Notes: generated from the letters alone by a model not told the origin. Counted from the first letter of the stretch, positions 34,003-43,347 are shown. The stretch is 54,742 bases of DNA from Algibacter_G agarivorans (GCF_039543245.1 NZ_BAABJJ010000007.1:1-54742); one strand, 5' to 3'. A program made the numbers and translations.

Positions 34003-36447
34003 ATGCAATTTTCAATAAAAAAGTTACTTCCTCACTTACTTATTCTGGTAGGTTTTATTATACTTTCTTTAGCGTATTTTAATCCTGTTTTAAAAGGGAA
34101 AGCCATATATCAAAACGATATTGTGCAATTTATAGGCATGAGTAAGCAGCAAAAAGATTTTAAAGCTGCTACAGGCGATGAAACGTATTGGACAAATAGT
34201 GCTTTTGGAGGGATGCCAACCTATCAATTAGGGGCAAAATATCCGCATAATTATATCAAAAAATTAGATTTAACGCTTCGGTTTTTACCACGACCTGCCG
34301 ATTATTTATTTCTTTACTTTTTGGGTTTTTATGTGTTTTTATTGGTGTTGAAAGTCGATTTTAAACTTGCTGCACTGGGGGCGATAGCCTTTGGGTTTTC
34401 AACCTATTTAATTATTATTCTAGGTGTAGGTCATAATAGTAAAGCACATGCCATTGCTTATATGCCATTGGTGTTGAGCGGTATTTTGCTTGTTTTTCAG
34501 AAGAAATATATCCCCGGGTTTTTATTAACTACAGTAGCTATGGGACTAGAGTTAGTAGCGAATCATTTTCAAATGACTTACTATTTAATGTTTTTGGTCA
34601 TTATTTTAGGAATTGCATATTTAGTAGATGCTTTTAGAAAGAACATGTTACCGCATTATTTTAAATCAATTGGGGTTTTAGTAGGTGCTGTAGTGCTTTC
34701 CATAGCATTAAATGCGACAAATATATTAGCAACCAATGAATATGTAAAAGAAAGCAAACGTAGTAAAAGTGAATTGACTATAAATCCTGATGGTTCACCA
34801 AAAGAAATATCTTCTGGCTTAGATAGAGATTATATTACCCAATTTAGTTATGGTATTACAGAAACATTTAATTTGTTTATTCCACGTTTTATGGGTGGTG
34901 GGAATAGTGAAGATGTTGGAAAAGATTCCGCTACTTATGAAGCTTTTAGGAAATTAGGAGCAACCACAAGTCAAGCCTTGCAAGAATCTAAACGCGCACC
35001 TTTGTATTGGGGCAAGCAACCTATTGTAGAAGCGCCAGCTTATATTGGAGCGGTTATATTGTTTTTATTTGTATTTGCTTTGTTTCTAGTTAAAGGGCGT
35101 TTAAAATGGTGGCTTGTTGGCGGAACGCTATTATCGTTGTTATTGTCTTATGGGAAGAATCAGCCTTTTGCATTTTTAACCGACTTTTTTATTGATTACA
35201 TACCACTTTATAATAAGTTTAGAGCAGTAAGCTCTATTCAGGTTATTTTAGAACTGTGTATTCCGGCGTTAGCTATTTTCGGGCTAGTAAGATTGTTTAA
35301 TGATTTTGAAAAGAAAGAAGACAAGTTGAAAGCTTTGAAATATGCGACCATAATTACAGGTGGTATTGCTCTTGTTTTTCTACTTTTTAAGTCGTCTTTA
35401 TTTGATTTTGTTGGTATTAATGATGGATATTATCGTCAGAATTATGGGCAAGATTTTATTGATGCGATTAAAGCAGATAGAAAAACTGTTTTTTCTCAAG
35501 ATGCTTTAAGGACGTTAGCTTTGGTTTTGTTGTCTGCAGCTGCTGTTTTTATGTTTTTAAAAGAAAAGCTGAAAGAGAAATGGGTGATAACAGCTTTTTG
35601 TGCTTTAATACTTTTTGATTTGGTTGGTGTGGATAGGCGCTATGTAAATAACGATGATTTTGTTTCAGCAGTAAAAATGAATAAGCCGTTTGAAGCAAAC
35701 GAAATCGATAAGTATGTCTTAAAAGATACAACGCATTTCAGGGTTTTTGATTTGGTTTCAGGACCGTCAAAGCCATCTTACTACCATAATTCATTAAACG
35801 GCTATAACGCTGCGGAATTAAGACGTTATAGCGAGGTTTTTAGTTTTTATGTATCCAAAAACAATATTAATGTGTTGAGTATGCTGAATACTAAGTATAT
35901 TATTGCTCAAGATGAAAAAGGAAATCCGTTTCCTTATGAGAATGATGATGCCAATGGGAATGCTTGGTTTGTTAAAACGCTAGAAAAAGTGAATTCTGCA
36001 GATGAAGAAATTACCTTGTTGGATAGTTTAGACACTAAAAACAAGGCGATTTATAGTTATCCTCCATTGGCTAAAATGAAGGACTATAATAATGAATTCG
36101 TAGTTGATTCTTTGGCTTCAATTACATTAAAATCAGTAAAGCCCAACTATTTAAAATATAAATCAAGCAATTCGAATAATGGATTTGCAGTATTCTCTGA
36201 GATTTATTATGGTAAAGGCTGGAAAACATTTATTAATGGAAAGCCTGCCGATCACATGCGTGTAAATTACATTTTAAGAGGTATGGAGATTCCAGCAGGA
36301 AATCACACTATCGAGTTTAAGTTTGATCCAGATGTGGTTAAAACAGGGAGTAGTATTGCCTTGGCGGGTTCGGTTTTACTCGGTTTGCTGTTGCTTGGTG
36401 GGTTGTTTTATGAGTTTAAACGAAATGATATCCCTTTAAAAGAGTAG
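34003..36447 (+). CDS. YfhO-family integral membrane protein (GT-C fold)
   Basis: 814 residues with about 13 predicted membrane helices (first at 9-25, LLPHLLILVGFIILSLAYFN) and a large extracytoplasmic loop after the first helix (residues about 30-85) containing KGKAIYQNDIVQFIGM. Acidic residues in this loop fit the GT-C active site. The C-terminal third (about 540-780) is a beta-rich extracytoplasmic domain ending in a last helix. YfhO in Firmicutes glycosylates teichoic acids; here it probably transfers a lipid-linked sugar to a periplasmic acceptor. It starts the surface-glycan group with the GT4 and flippase genes. Confidence 0.85.
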   Translation: MQFSIKKLLPHLLILVGFIILSLAYFNPVLKGKAIYQNDIVQFIGMSKQQKDFKAATGDETYWTNSAFGGMPTYQLGAKYPHNYIKKLDLTLRFLPRPADYLFLYFLGFYVFLLVLKVDFKLAALGAIAFGFSTYLIIILGVGHNSKAHAIAYMPLVLSGILLVFQKKYIPGFLLTTVAMGLELVANHFQMTYYLMFLVIILGIAYLVDAFRKNMLPHYFKSIGVLVGAVVLSIALNATNILATNEYVKESKRSKSELTINPDGSPKEISSGLDRDYITQFSYGITETFNLFIPRFMGGGNSEDVGKDSATYEAFRKLGATTSQALQESKRAPLYWGKQPIVEAPAYIGAVILFLFVFALFLVKGRLKWWLVGGTLLSLLLSYGKNQPFAFLTDFFIDYIPLYNKFRAVSSIQVILELCIPALAIFGLVRLFNDFEKKEDKLKALKYATIITGGIALVFLLFKSSLFDFVGINDGYYRQNYGQDFIDAIKADRKTVFSQDALRTLALVLLSAAAVFMFLKEKLKEKWVITAFCALILFDLVGVDRRYVNNDDFVSAVKMNKPFEANEIDKYVLKDTTHFRVFDLVSGPSKPSYYHNSLNGYNAAELRRYSEVFSFYVSKNNINVLSMLNTKYIIAQDEKGNPFPYENDDANGNAWFVKTLEKVNSADEEITLLDSLDTKNKAIYSYPPLAKMKDYNNEFVVDSLASITLKSVKPNYLKYKSSNSNNGFAVFSEIYYGKGWKTFINGKPADHMRVNYILRGMEIPAGNHTIEFKFDPDVVKTGSSIALAGSVLLGLLLLGGLFYEFKRNDIPLKE

Positions 36448-36449
36448 TT

Positions 36450-36476
36450 GTCATTCCTGCGAAGGTAGGAATCCAC
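36450..36476. repeat. Copy of the TTCCTGCGAAGG palindromic repeat
   Basis: TCATTCCTGCGAAGGTAGGA, the same unit as at 6119-6143 with one change in the arm, between yfhO and the GT4 gene. A mirrored AAGGGAATACAAG-type stretch follows. Confidence 0.65.
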
Positions 36477-36526
36477 TATGGTTTAGGTTTTATTAATAAG
36501 ATTCCCTTTTTCAAGGGAATACAAGA

Positions 36527-37804
36527 ATGAAGAAAAAAGTTTTAATAATAACGTATTATTGGCCACCCGCAGGAGGTCCAGGTGTGCAACGATGGTTAAA
36601 GTTTGTAAAATATTTACCTGAATTCAATATCGACCCCATTGTTTATATTCCAGAAAATCCTAATTATCCTTTAATAGATGAAAGTTTAGTCTCTGAGGTT
36701 TCTAAGGATATTACTATTATAAAACATCCTATAAACGAGCCTTATAAATGGGCAGGATTATTTTCAAAAAAATCATCAAATACCATTAGTAAAGGCATTA
36801 TATCTGACTATAAAAAGCAATCTTTCATTGAGAAAATCATGCTTTTTATTAGAGGCAACTTTTTTATTCCAGATGCTAGAGTCGGCTGGGTAAAGCCTTC
36901 GGTGCCATTTCTTTCCGAATATATTCAAAAAGAAAACATTGAAACCATTATCACTACAGGGCCTCCACATAGTATGCATCTTATAGGTTTAAAACTCAAA
37001 GAAGCCTTAGGCGTAAAGTGGTTAGCAGATTTTAGAGATCCTTGGACAACAATTGGATATCATAAACAATTAAAGCTTACTGAATCATCAAAAGCAAAAC
37101 ATAAAGCTTTAGAAAAGCAGGTTTTAAATGCCGCAGACCAAGTTATAGTAACCAGTTTTACTACCAAAAACGAGTTTCAGCAAATAACAAACAAGCCTAT
37201 AGCTGTTATTGCTAATGGTTATGATAATGAATCTTCAGAAGCTTTCGAAATGGATTCAAAGTTTTCGCTATCTCATATTGGGTCTTTATTGTCCAAACGC
37301 AATCCAGAAATTTTATGGAAAGTACTCAGTGATTTAGTAAACGAAAACATGGGTTTTTCAAAAGATTTTCAACTGAATTTCATCGGTGCAGTCAGTAATA
37401 TTGTATTAGAATCCATCAAAAAAAATAGTTTAAGTGATTATATCAATAATGCGGGTTATGTTTCACATAAAGAATCCATTAGGTTTCAAAAAAAATCCCA
37501 AATTTTATTGCTAATTGAAATAGATTCAGAAGACACCAAGTGTATAATCCCTGGTAAGTTATTTGAATATATGGTTTCAAACCGGCCTATTATTGCTATT
37601 GGTCCAAAAGACTCCGACGTTGAAAAAATCATTAAAGAAACGAATACGGGGAACTACTTAAATTACGATGATTACGAATCGTTAAAAAGGATTATCTTAG
37701 AGCATTATAAGGCTTTTCAGAATAAAACATTACAATCGCATCCAGTGGGTTTGCAAAAGTATCATAGAAAATCGCTTACGCAAACGCTATCTAAATTACT
37801 ATAA
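36527..37804 (+). CDS. Glycosyltransferase family 4 protein
   Basis: 425 residues, GT-B fold. N-terminal ITYYWPPAGGPGVQRWLKFV (acceptor-side Rossmann domain; Gly-rich loop at 13-17), DFRDPWT at about 172, and C-terminal nucleotide-sugar domain with LSHIGSLLSKRNPEILWKVL, GYVSHKESIRFQKKSQILLL and PGKLFEYMVSNRPIIAIGP (the Lys/Glu of the family). Soluble or peripheral at the inner membrane. Its last base pair is shared with the flippase start (TAATG at 37802-37806), so the two are coupled. Confidence 0.88.
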   Translation: MKKKVLIITYYWPPAGGPGVQRWLKFVKYLPEFNIDPIVYIPENPNYPLIDESLVSEVSKDITIIKHPINEPYKWAGLFSKKSSNTISKGIISDYKKQSFIEKIMLFIRGNFFIPDARVGWVKPSVPFLSEYIQKENIETIITTGPPHSMHLIGLKLKEALGVKWLADFRDPWTTIGYHKQLKLTESSKAKHKALEKQVLNAADQVIVTSFTTKNEFQQITNKPIAVIANGYDNESSEAFEMDSKFSLSHIGSLLSKRNPEILWKVLSDLVNENMGFSKDFQLNFIGAVSNIVLESIKKNSLSDYINNAGYVSHKESIRFQKKSQILLLIEIDSEDTKCIIPGKLFEYMVSNRPIIAIGPKDSDVEKIIKETNTGNYLNYDDYESLKRIILEHYKAFQNKTLQSHPVGLQKYHRKSLTQTLSKLL

Positions 37805-39261
37805 TGGGACTAGTTGCATCACAATCCTTTAAAAATATTATTTATACCTATTTGGGTTTTTTTATTGGAGCAATTAACACCTTATTTCTTTACACCGAAT
37901 TTTTGAGTGCTGAGTATTATGGCATGGTAGGGTACATGCTATCTTTAGCTTATGTAATCATGCCTTTAATGGCATTTGGTGTGCATAATACCTTAGTGAA
38001 ATTTTATTCGTCTTTTAAAACAAGAGTGTCCGTAAATAGTTTTTTGACGCTCATGTTGGTGCTGCCCATACTCATCATAATTCCAATATTTTTAATTACT
38101 TATTTGGGTTACGACGTTATTGGCAATTTTCTTTCTCAGAAAAATGAAATCATTAAAGGGTATTTATGGCATACCGTTTTTATTGCTATTGCATTAGCTT
38201 ATTTTGAGGTGTTTTTTGCTTGGGCAAAAGTGCAAATGCAAACCGTTTTCGGGAACTTTATGAAAGAAGTTTTTCATAGAGTAGGTACAATGACTTTGCT
38301 TTTTTTGCTGCATTTTGAAGTTATTGACCTAGAGCAGTTTATGGCTGGCTTAGTTGTGGTTTATATTTTAAGAATGTTGGTAATGAGTGTGTATGCGTTT
38401 AGCATAAAGCTGCCTGTCATTACATTTAAGCGTGTCAATAATTTACGTAACATTTTAAAATACTCACTTTTAATAATAATTGCAGGGTCTATCGCTACTA
38501 TTCTTTTAGATGTAGATAAAGTGATGCTTGGACATTATATTGATATTAAAGAAATAGCCTATTATAATGTGGCAATTTTTATCGCAGCAGTTATTTCGGT
38601 GCCTCAACGTGCTATGCATCAAATATTATTGCCATTATCTGCTAAGTATTTAAATGAAAAAGATTTTGGTGCCTTAGAAGATTTGTACAAACGCAGTTCT
38701 TTGAATTTATTTATTGTTGGAGGTTTTATTTTTTTATTGATAGTGCTTAATATCAATCAGTTGTATTACATTATTCCAGAAGAATTTAGCGGTGGTTTGT
38801 TTGTAGTATTTATAATTAGTATATCAAAACTATATGATTCTCTTTTGGGTAGCAATAATGCCATATTATTTAATAGCGATTATTATAGGGTAGTTTTGGT
38901 TTTAGGTGTTATTCTGGTGATTCTAATGGTTATCCTAAACATTGTTTTTATTCCGTTATTTGGTATAAATGGTGCTGGTATTGCTACGTTTTTGGCTATT
39001 TTTGTATATAATTCTATTAAATTGTTTTTTGTGTACAGGAAGTTTAAAATGGTTCCATTTACCTTGTATACCTTAAAGATAGGAACTTTTATATTTATAA
39101 GTGTATTGCTGTTTTATTTCTGGGAGTTTCCGTTTCATCCCATCGTTAATATTGGTTTAAAATCCTTATTAATTACTGCAATCTATGTTTTTGTAGTTTA
39201 TAAGTTTGATTTTTCAGAAGATATATCGCTACTTATTAAGCGCTATTTGAAGTTGAAGTAG
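37804..39261 (+). CDS. Polysaccharide flippase (MOP/Wzx-type)
   Basis: 485 residues with about 14 transmembrane helices and the two-lobe MOP-exporter pattern. Start LVASQSFKNIIYTYLGFFIG is typical of oligosaccharide translocases; the second lobe begins KYSLLIIIAGSIATILLDVDKVMLG, with the conserved Asp-Lys-Val in the membrane. It moves lipid-linked oligosaccharide across the inner membrane. Coupled by one-base overlap to the GT4 gene upstream and likely one operon. Confidence 0.88.
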   Translation: MGLVASQSFKNIIYTYLGFFIGAINTLFLYTEFLSAEYYGMVGYMLSLAYVIMPLMAFGVHNTLVKFYSSFKTRVSVNSFLTLMLVLPILIIIPIFLITYLGYDVIGNFLSQKNEIIKGYLWHTVFIAIALAYFEVFFAWAKVQMQTVFGNFMKEVFHRVGTMTLLFLLHFEVIDLEQFMAGLVVVYILRMLVMSVYAFSIKLPVITFKRVNNLRNILKYSLLIIIAGSIATILLDVDKVMLGHYIDIKEIAYYNVAIFIAAVISVPQRAMHQILLPLSAKYLNEKDFGALEDLYKRSSLNLFIVGGFIFLLIVLNINQLYYIIPEEFSGGLFVVFIISISKLYDSLLGSNNAILFNSDYYRVVLVLGVILVILMVILNIVFIPLFGINGAGIATFLAIFVYNSIKLFFVYRKFKMVPFTLYTLKIGTFIFISVLLFYFWEFPFHPIVNIGLKSLLITAIYVFVVYKFDFSEDISLLIKRYLKLK

Positions 39262-39312
39262 GTTTTTGCATTTCTACAAGCCAAACACATGCTTTTAGTT
39301 CAGAGTCATTTT

Positions 39313-39453
39313 TGCCACGAATACACGAATAAAAACTAAAAACAGGTAAAATATAATGATCACGAATAATAAATCTATAGATTTTTTTGAAAATTGGTGT
39401 TGATTCATTTTGTATTAATCCATAATAAAGAAAAAATTAGTGCATTCGTGGCA
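39313..39453. repeat. MITE-like palindromic repeat with TGCCACGAAT ends
   Basis: Ends TGCCACGAAT (39313-39322) and ATTCGTGGCA (39444-39453) are perfect inverted repeats flanking an AT-rich centre, with a second CACGAAT inside. A related half is at 51266-51290 (GCCGCGAATTCACGAAT). It is a non-coding dispersed element; no transposase inside. Confidence 0.65.
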
Positions 39454-39554
39454 CTCTTCATAAAGTTGTGGGTTTACAGATGGCTATCATGAAAGAATCC
39501 ACTAAAGGGTATTTGGATATTTTAATGAGATTTCTGCTTTCGCAGGAATAGAAA

Positions 39555-39606
39555 ACAGAAAACCCCGCAACGTAGCTTTGAGGCATACATATTGCAGGGC
39601 TTTCTT
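39555..39606 (-). terminator. Terminator of the Arg-rich secreted protein gene
   Basis: On the minus strand an imperfect stem AGCCCTGCAA / TTGCGGGGTT encloses a ~23-nt loop, followed by TTTTC. It lies 20 bp after the stop codon. Confidence 0.6.
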
Positions 39607-39625
39607 AACTAACCAACCAAAGTTA

Positions 39626-40879
39626 TTATGATCGTCTTCTTGTCGTCGATCTTGTATTGTTGCTAGAACTACTTCTGTTTTGTGTAGCTCTTGGTTTACT
39701 GCTTTGTGTAGACCTAGTAACGGTGCGCTTTTGCGTTGTTCTTGGCTTACTTACAGTGCGTTGTGCTACTTGTGTATTTCTAGTTTTATTATTACTTCTA
39801 GTATATGTACGAGAATTTTGTGTTCTTGGTTTTTGAGTAACCGTATTATTTCTGCTTCGGGTTACTGTTTTTGTATTATTACTCGGTCTTGTACTTCTAG
39901 TGTTAACGGTCTGTCTTGTTCTTTTAGTATTACTGATTTGAGAATTGTTTCTAGAGGGTGTTCTTGTAACCGTGTTTTCTCGTCTTGAAACGTCTCTTTT
40001 TGCTACGGGAGCGCTAGGTCTTGTGTTTTTAGTTGTATTTGTGCTGTTACGTTTTGTAGCTTCTCTATTGACAGTAGAAGACGTTTTTCTTCTATTAGCC
40101 GTATTATTATCACGTCTAGTTGTTGTGTTTTTTGCAACGCTTCTTCTGGAATTTGCATTTCTGTTTATTTGCGTAACATTTCTTTTGCTTCTGTTAACGG
40201 TTGCATAGCTTCTGTTTCTTGCAATTGTATTACCGTGTCTGCTAGCAATGGCTGTTCTAGGTCTGTAATTGTTATAAAACGGTCTGTTATAGGTGTAACG
40301 TACAGGGTTGTAATATTGTCTGTAAGGTCTGTTGTAGACTACACAATAATCATAAGCAGGAATACTATAGAATCTGTGCCACGGTCTGTAAACATAGCCT
40401 CTGTTGTATATGTTTATAAATCCAGTATAGTGTGAAAAATTATTATGTCTGTTGTAATATACATTTAGCCCACCAACACGGTTTATATAGCCAAAGTTGT
40501 TATAATAGATGTTTACGTTTCCTGCTTGACTAATACGTCCGTAGTAGTCATAATAAATAGGAATGTTCTCTATTTGAATGATAGCACCAAACTCATCGTA
40601 TTGTACATAAGCATTATAATCGTAGCCAGAATTAAAACTGATATTTGCATTTCTCGACCCAATATTTACACTTAAGCGCGAATTATTTCTGATAATATTA
40701 AAATCGAATTGGCCATCTCGGAACACCGAAAACTCAACACCATCTATATTAAATATGAAAGAATTACTATAACCTCCGTAATACGTTGATGTTTCAATAG
40801 TGTTAACGTTGGTTGTGTCTGCGTTAACGGTAAATCCTGTAAGAGCTAAACCTGCTAATAAGAATATGTATTTCTTCAT
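39626..40879 (-). CDS. Secreted protein with Tyr/Asn-rich beta domain and extremely basic Arg/Thr/Asn tail
   Basis: 417 residues. Signal peptide MKKYIFLLAGLALTGFTVNA. Residues about 35-160 form a beta-rich domain with repeating units such as IPIYYDYYGRISQAGNVNIY and FGYINRVGGLNVYY. A Pro/Tyr/Arg segment follows (YRQYYNPVRYTYNRPFYNNY). The last ~212 residues contain about 40 Arg and only four acidic residues, rest mostly Thr/Asn/Ser. The tail should be disordered and bind polyanions (DNA, LPS, acidic glycan). Related proteins are common in flavobacteria without known role. Long open frames on the opposite strand are codon artefacts of the repetitive tail. Confidence 0.8.
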   Translation of the reverse strand: MKKYIFLLAGLALTGFTVNADTTNVNTIETSTYYGGYSNSFIFNIDGVEFSVFRDGQFDFNIIRNNSRLSVNIGSRNANISFNSGYDYNAYVQYDEFGAIIQIENIPIYYDYYGRISQAGNVNIYYNNFGYINRVGGLNVYYNRHNNFSHYTGFINIYNRGYVYRPWHRFYSIPAYDYCVVYNRPYRQYYNPVRYTYNRPFYNNYRPRTAIASRHGNTIARNRSYATVNRSKRNVTQINRNANSRRSVAKNTTTRRDNNTANRRKTSSTVNREATKRNSTNTTKNTRPSAPVAKRDVSRRENTVTRTPSRNNSQISNTKRTRQTVNTRSTRPSNNTKTVTRSRNNTVTQKPRTQNSRTYTRSNNKTRNTQVAQRTVSKPRTTQKRTVTRSTQSSKPRATQNRSSSSNNTRSTTRRRS

Positions 40880-41194
40880 AATTATATGTTTTAGGGTGTT
40901 ATACGATTAGGTAATTACAAACAGCGTGCCAAAAAAAAATCATTAAATATAGATAAGTGGTTTAATCTGGTTTTTAAGGTTGCTTTAAAATATTAATAAT
41001 AGCATCTGATTTTTTTAAGTTGAAAACTCATAAAATGCTTAAAAACAAGGCGTTTCTTGTTTTGTCTAGTTTTAGTCTAGTTTTATTTGTTAAATTAGGA
41101 TATATTGATAAGTTAATGTCGAGTTGCGCATATCTCATTTAAATCAATAATAATTTATATTTACTATTATTAATTAACTAAAATATTTAAGATT
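40880..41194. other. Divergent promoter region with an 11-bp tandem repeat
   Basis: 315 bp, AT-rich, between two divergent secreted-protein genes. It contains GTCTAGTTTTA twice in direct tandem (41064-41074, 41075-41085). No gene seen. Confidence 0.55.
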
Positions 41195-41932
41195 ATGAAA
41201 AAAATTACTTTATTCTTTATGATGTTCGGCTTAATGACCAGCACAACATGTCTAACTGCACAGACTTACTATTCTGTTGCTATGAATGGAGGTACCGTTT
41301 ATGCTTCTAATCCGGGTAGCTTTGCTGGTTATCCTTGGGGTGGTGTTCCTAACTATTCTTTTAATAACTCTAATAGTAGTGGAATAAGCCTTCATATTAC
41401 AAATTACGATGAAACTAATCCTTCGGTTGGTCCTGAATTATTTATTAATTTCTCTAGAGTTGGTTTTGGAAATGCTCCTCTTAACTGGGGCTCAGATAAT
41501 AGCACAACTCTTGCCACCTTAACGCCTTCAGATTTTACAGCTGGTGAAGCTACCGTTCTAGTTGATATACCAGCAGGTTATTTACCTGTAGAGTTGACTG
41601 CTGATTATGTAGCAGGTTACCTATATATACTTCAAGTTGTAGGTGCTAATCCTTCCGGTGATCAAACATATATTAATTTCGTATCAACCATTGAGGAAGA
41701 AATTTTAAGCACAAATGATTTCAATAAAAGTAAATTAGCAGCTTTTTATAATGCAAACCTTGATGCTATTGTTTTTGATAGTAAGATAAGTGGAGATTAT
41801 TCAATTTATGATTTAACTGGAAGAATGATTACTAAAGGTGCTATTTCTAATGAAATTAGTACGGCTTCTTTAAAAGGAGGGGCTATTTATATTTTATCAA
41901 CTGAGAGTGGCGTGTTGAAATTTGTGAAATAA
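41195..41932 (+). CDS. Secreted protein with T9SS C-terminal sorting domain
   Basis: 245 residues. Signal peptide (MKKITLFFMMFGLMTSTTCL, cut after TAQ). An N-terminal domain of unknown family (about 25-165, Asn/Ser/Gly/Pro rich, beta-like) is followed by a type A sorting domain (about 172-245) with YNANLDAIVFDSKISGDYSI, YDLTGRMI and IYILSTESGVLKFVK. The sorting domain sends it through the type IX system to the cell surface or outside. Ends at a perfect terminator. No catalytic motif recognised. Confidence 0.83.
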   Translation: MKKITLFFMMFGLMTSTTCLTAQTYYSVAMNGGTVYASNPGSFAGYPWGGVPNYSFNNSNSSGISLHITNYDETNPSVGPELFINFSRVGFGNAPLNWGSDNSTTLATLTPSDFTAGEATVLVDIPAGYLPVELTADYVAGYLYILQVVGANPSGDQTYINFVSTIEEEILSTNDFNKSKLAAFYNANLDAIVFDSKISGDYSIYDLTGRMITKGAISNEISTASLKGGAIYILSTESGVLKFVK

Positions 41933-41955
41933 CAGCACAACAATTAAAATACTTT

Positions 41956-41987
41956 TAAAAAGGAGCTTTATAAAGCTCCTTTTTTTA
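41956..41987. terminator. Terminator of the T9SS substrate gene
   Basis: AAAAAGGAGCTTTA / TAAAGCTCCTTTTTTT, a perfect palindromic stem with T-run. Confidence 0.95.
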
Positions 41988-42122
41988 TATCTAAATATTT
42001 GAAATAGTATATGGAATGCAGTATTGTAGATGCCATTACTAAAAACTTTTTGGCTGAACTTGTTTTTGAATAATGTGCCGTTAATTAAAAATCCCTATTT
42101 TTATAGAATTCAATCATTTTTA

Positions 42123-43223
42123 ATGAAAAGTAAAACGGAAACTTGTAAAAATTGTGAGCAACAATTCAAGGATAGCTTTAAATTTTGTCCGCATTGTGGG
42201 CAACAGGCCAAGGACGAGCTTACTGTTAAAGTGTTGTTTTATAATACGATAAGTAATTATTTTTCGTTTGATGCGCGCTTTTTTAAAAGTTTTCTTCCTC
42301 TATTGTTTAAGCCTGGGTATTTAGCAAGTAAATTTATTGAAGGGAAACGCTTGTTATATTTACATCCAGCGCAAATGTATCTGTTTATAGCTGTGGTGTT
42401 TTTCTTTTTGTTTTCATTTATTCAACGCAGTCAGGTACAGACCTTAGATGAAAAATTAGCTCAAACTTTTAAAAAAGAAAATGTAGTTGATAACATTTCA
42501 GATAAGCGTATTAGAGATTCTATTAAAGCGGTTGAATTAGCAAAACAAAAAACAGAAGATTCCATAGCGCTTGCTGAACTCCGTAAAACCTTAAAAGACA
42601 ACACCTTTATTCATGGGTTTTCTGAAAAACAAATGGATTCATTAGTAAGTACTGAAGATTTTAGAAATAATGATATTGCTAATTTCGATTTTAATACAAA
42701 ATCTTTAGATTCTTTAATAGCCTTAGAAGTTCCTGATAATATTCTTTACAAGGAAATGGGAATGAACGATGATGCAGGGGTTTTTAAAAGGCGATTGTAT
42801 GCTCAAGCATTGAAGTTTTATAGGTCAAGAAAGGGTGGTAGTATCCTTCAAACCTTTTATGATACGATACCTATCGCGATGTTTTTCTTATTGCCGATAT
42901 TCGCGCTAATTCTTAAAATTTTATATAGAAAACACGGTCTGTATGCGCACCACCTTGTATTTAGTTTCTACTATTTTTCATTCCTCTTTACCGTATTTAG
43001 TGTCATTATTGGCGTAAATTTTATTTGGGATGTGCCAGATTGGATTGATTGGCTCGTGTCGCTATCTGTATTTATATATTTATTTATGGCATTGAAGCGA
43101 TTTTATCAGCAAGGCCGTTTTATGACCTTTTTTAAGACTTGTATAACTACGCTCTTGTTTTTATTGCTTGTTGCGCCATTAACAGTAGTTATTCTAGGAG
43201 TATTTGCGTTTATGTTTTATTGA
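42123..43223 (+). CDS. DUF3667 membrane protein with N-terminal zinc ribbon
   Basis: 366 residues from ATG 42123; the open frame extends 31 codons further up but with no conserved sequence. CKNCEQQFKDSFKFCPHCGQ (two CxxC pairs) is a zinc ribbon, followed by the DUF3667 core (FSFDARFFKSFLPLLFKPGY, ASKFIEGKRLLYLHPAQMYL), a hydrophobic helix, a long charged loop (about 105-240) and three or four C-terminal helices. The family is common in Bacteroidota; function unknown. The structured element at 43255-43347 follows it. Confidence 0.87.
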   Translation: MKSKTETCKNCEQQFKDSFKFCPHCGQQAKDELTVKVLFYNTISNYFSFDARFFKSFLPLLFKPGYLASKFIEGKRLLYLHPAQMYLFIAVVFFFLFSFIQRSQVQTLDEKLAQTFKKENVVDNISDKRIRDSIKAVELAKQKTEDSIALAELRKTLKDNTFIHGFSEKQMDSLVSTEDFRNNDIANFDFNTKSLDSLIALEVPDNILYKEMGMNDDAGVFKRRLYAQALKFYRSRKGGSILQTFYDTIPIAMFFLLPIFALILKILYRKHGLYAHHLVFSFYYFSFLFTVFSVIIGVNFIWDVPDWIDWLVSLSVFIYLFMALKRFYQQGRFMTFFKTCITTLLFLLLVAPLTVVILGVFAFMFY

Positions 43224-43254
43224 TATTTAAAATTAATTTGGATGCAAATGTATG

Positions 43255-43347
43255 TTGGGTTTGCGTTAGGGATTGAACGGCTTGTTTGAGCTTGCCGACG
43301 ATAGGAGGAAGCGAGTAGTGAAAGCCCGACCCTTGGGTAACGCCCAA
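43255..43347. other. Structured intergenic element (candidate RNA or dispersed repeat)
   Basis: TTGG + GCGTTA (43255-43268) pairs with TAACGC + CCAA (43338-43347). Inside lie GGG/CCC pairs around GGATTGAA and GAAAGCCCGACCC, and a hairpin CGGC...GCCG (43278-43297). Sequence of this type (GCGTTAGGGATTGAA ... AGCCCGACCC ... ACGCCC) recurs between genes in many flavobacterial genomes, from memory. It lies between the ends of DUF3667 (+) and uvrA (-). Confidence 0.55.

Larger units (their letters stand above)
39262..39625. other. Intergenic region filled with repeats
   Basis: 364 bp between the flippase stop and the Arg-rich gene stop (convergent). It contains the inverted-repeat element at 39313-39453, a partial TTTCGCAGGAA copy (about 39535-39548) and the terminator at 39555-39606. 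No coding sequence. Confidence 0.6.

Noticed and set aside
39680..40435. Three overlapping plus-strand frames (Cys/Ser/Val rich)
   Set aside because: Antisense to the Arg/Thr/Asn-rich tail; the skewed codon use of that tail leaves the opposite strand open.
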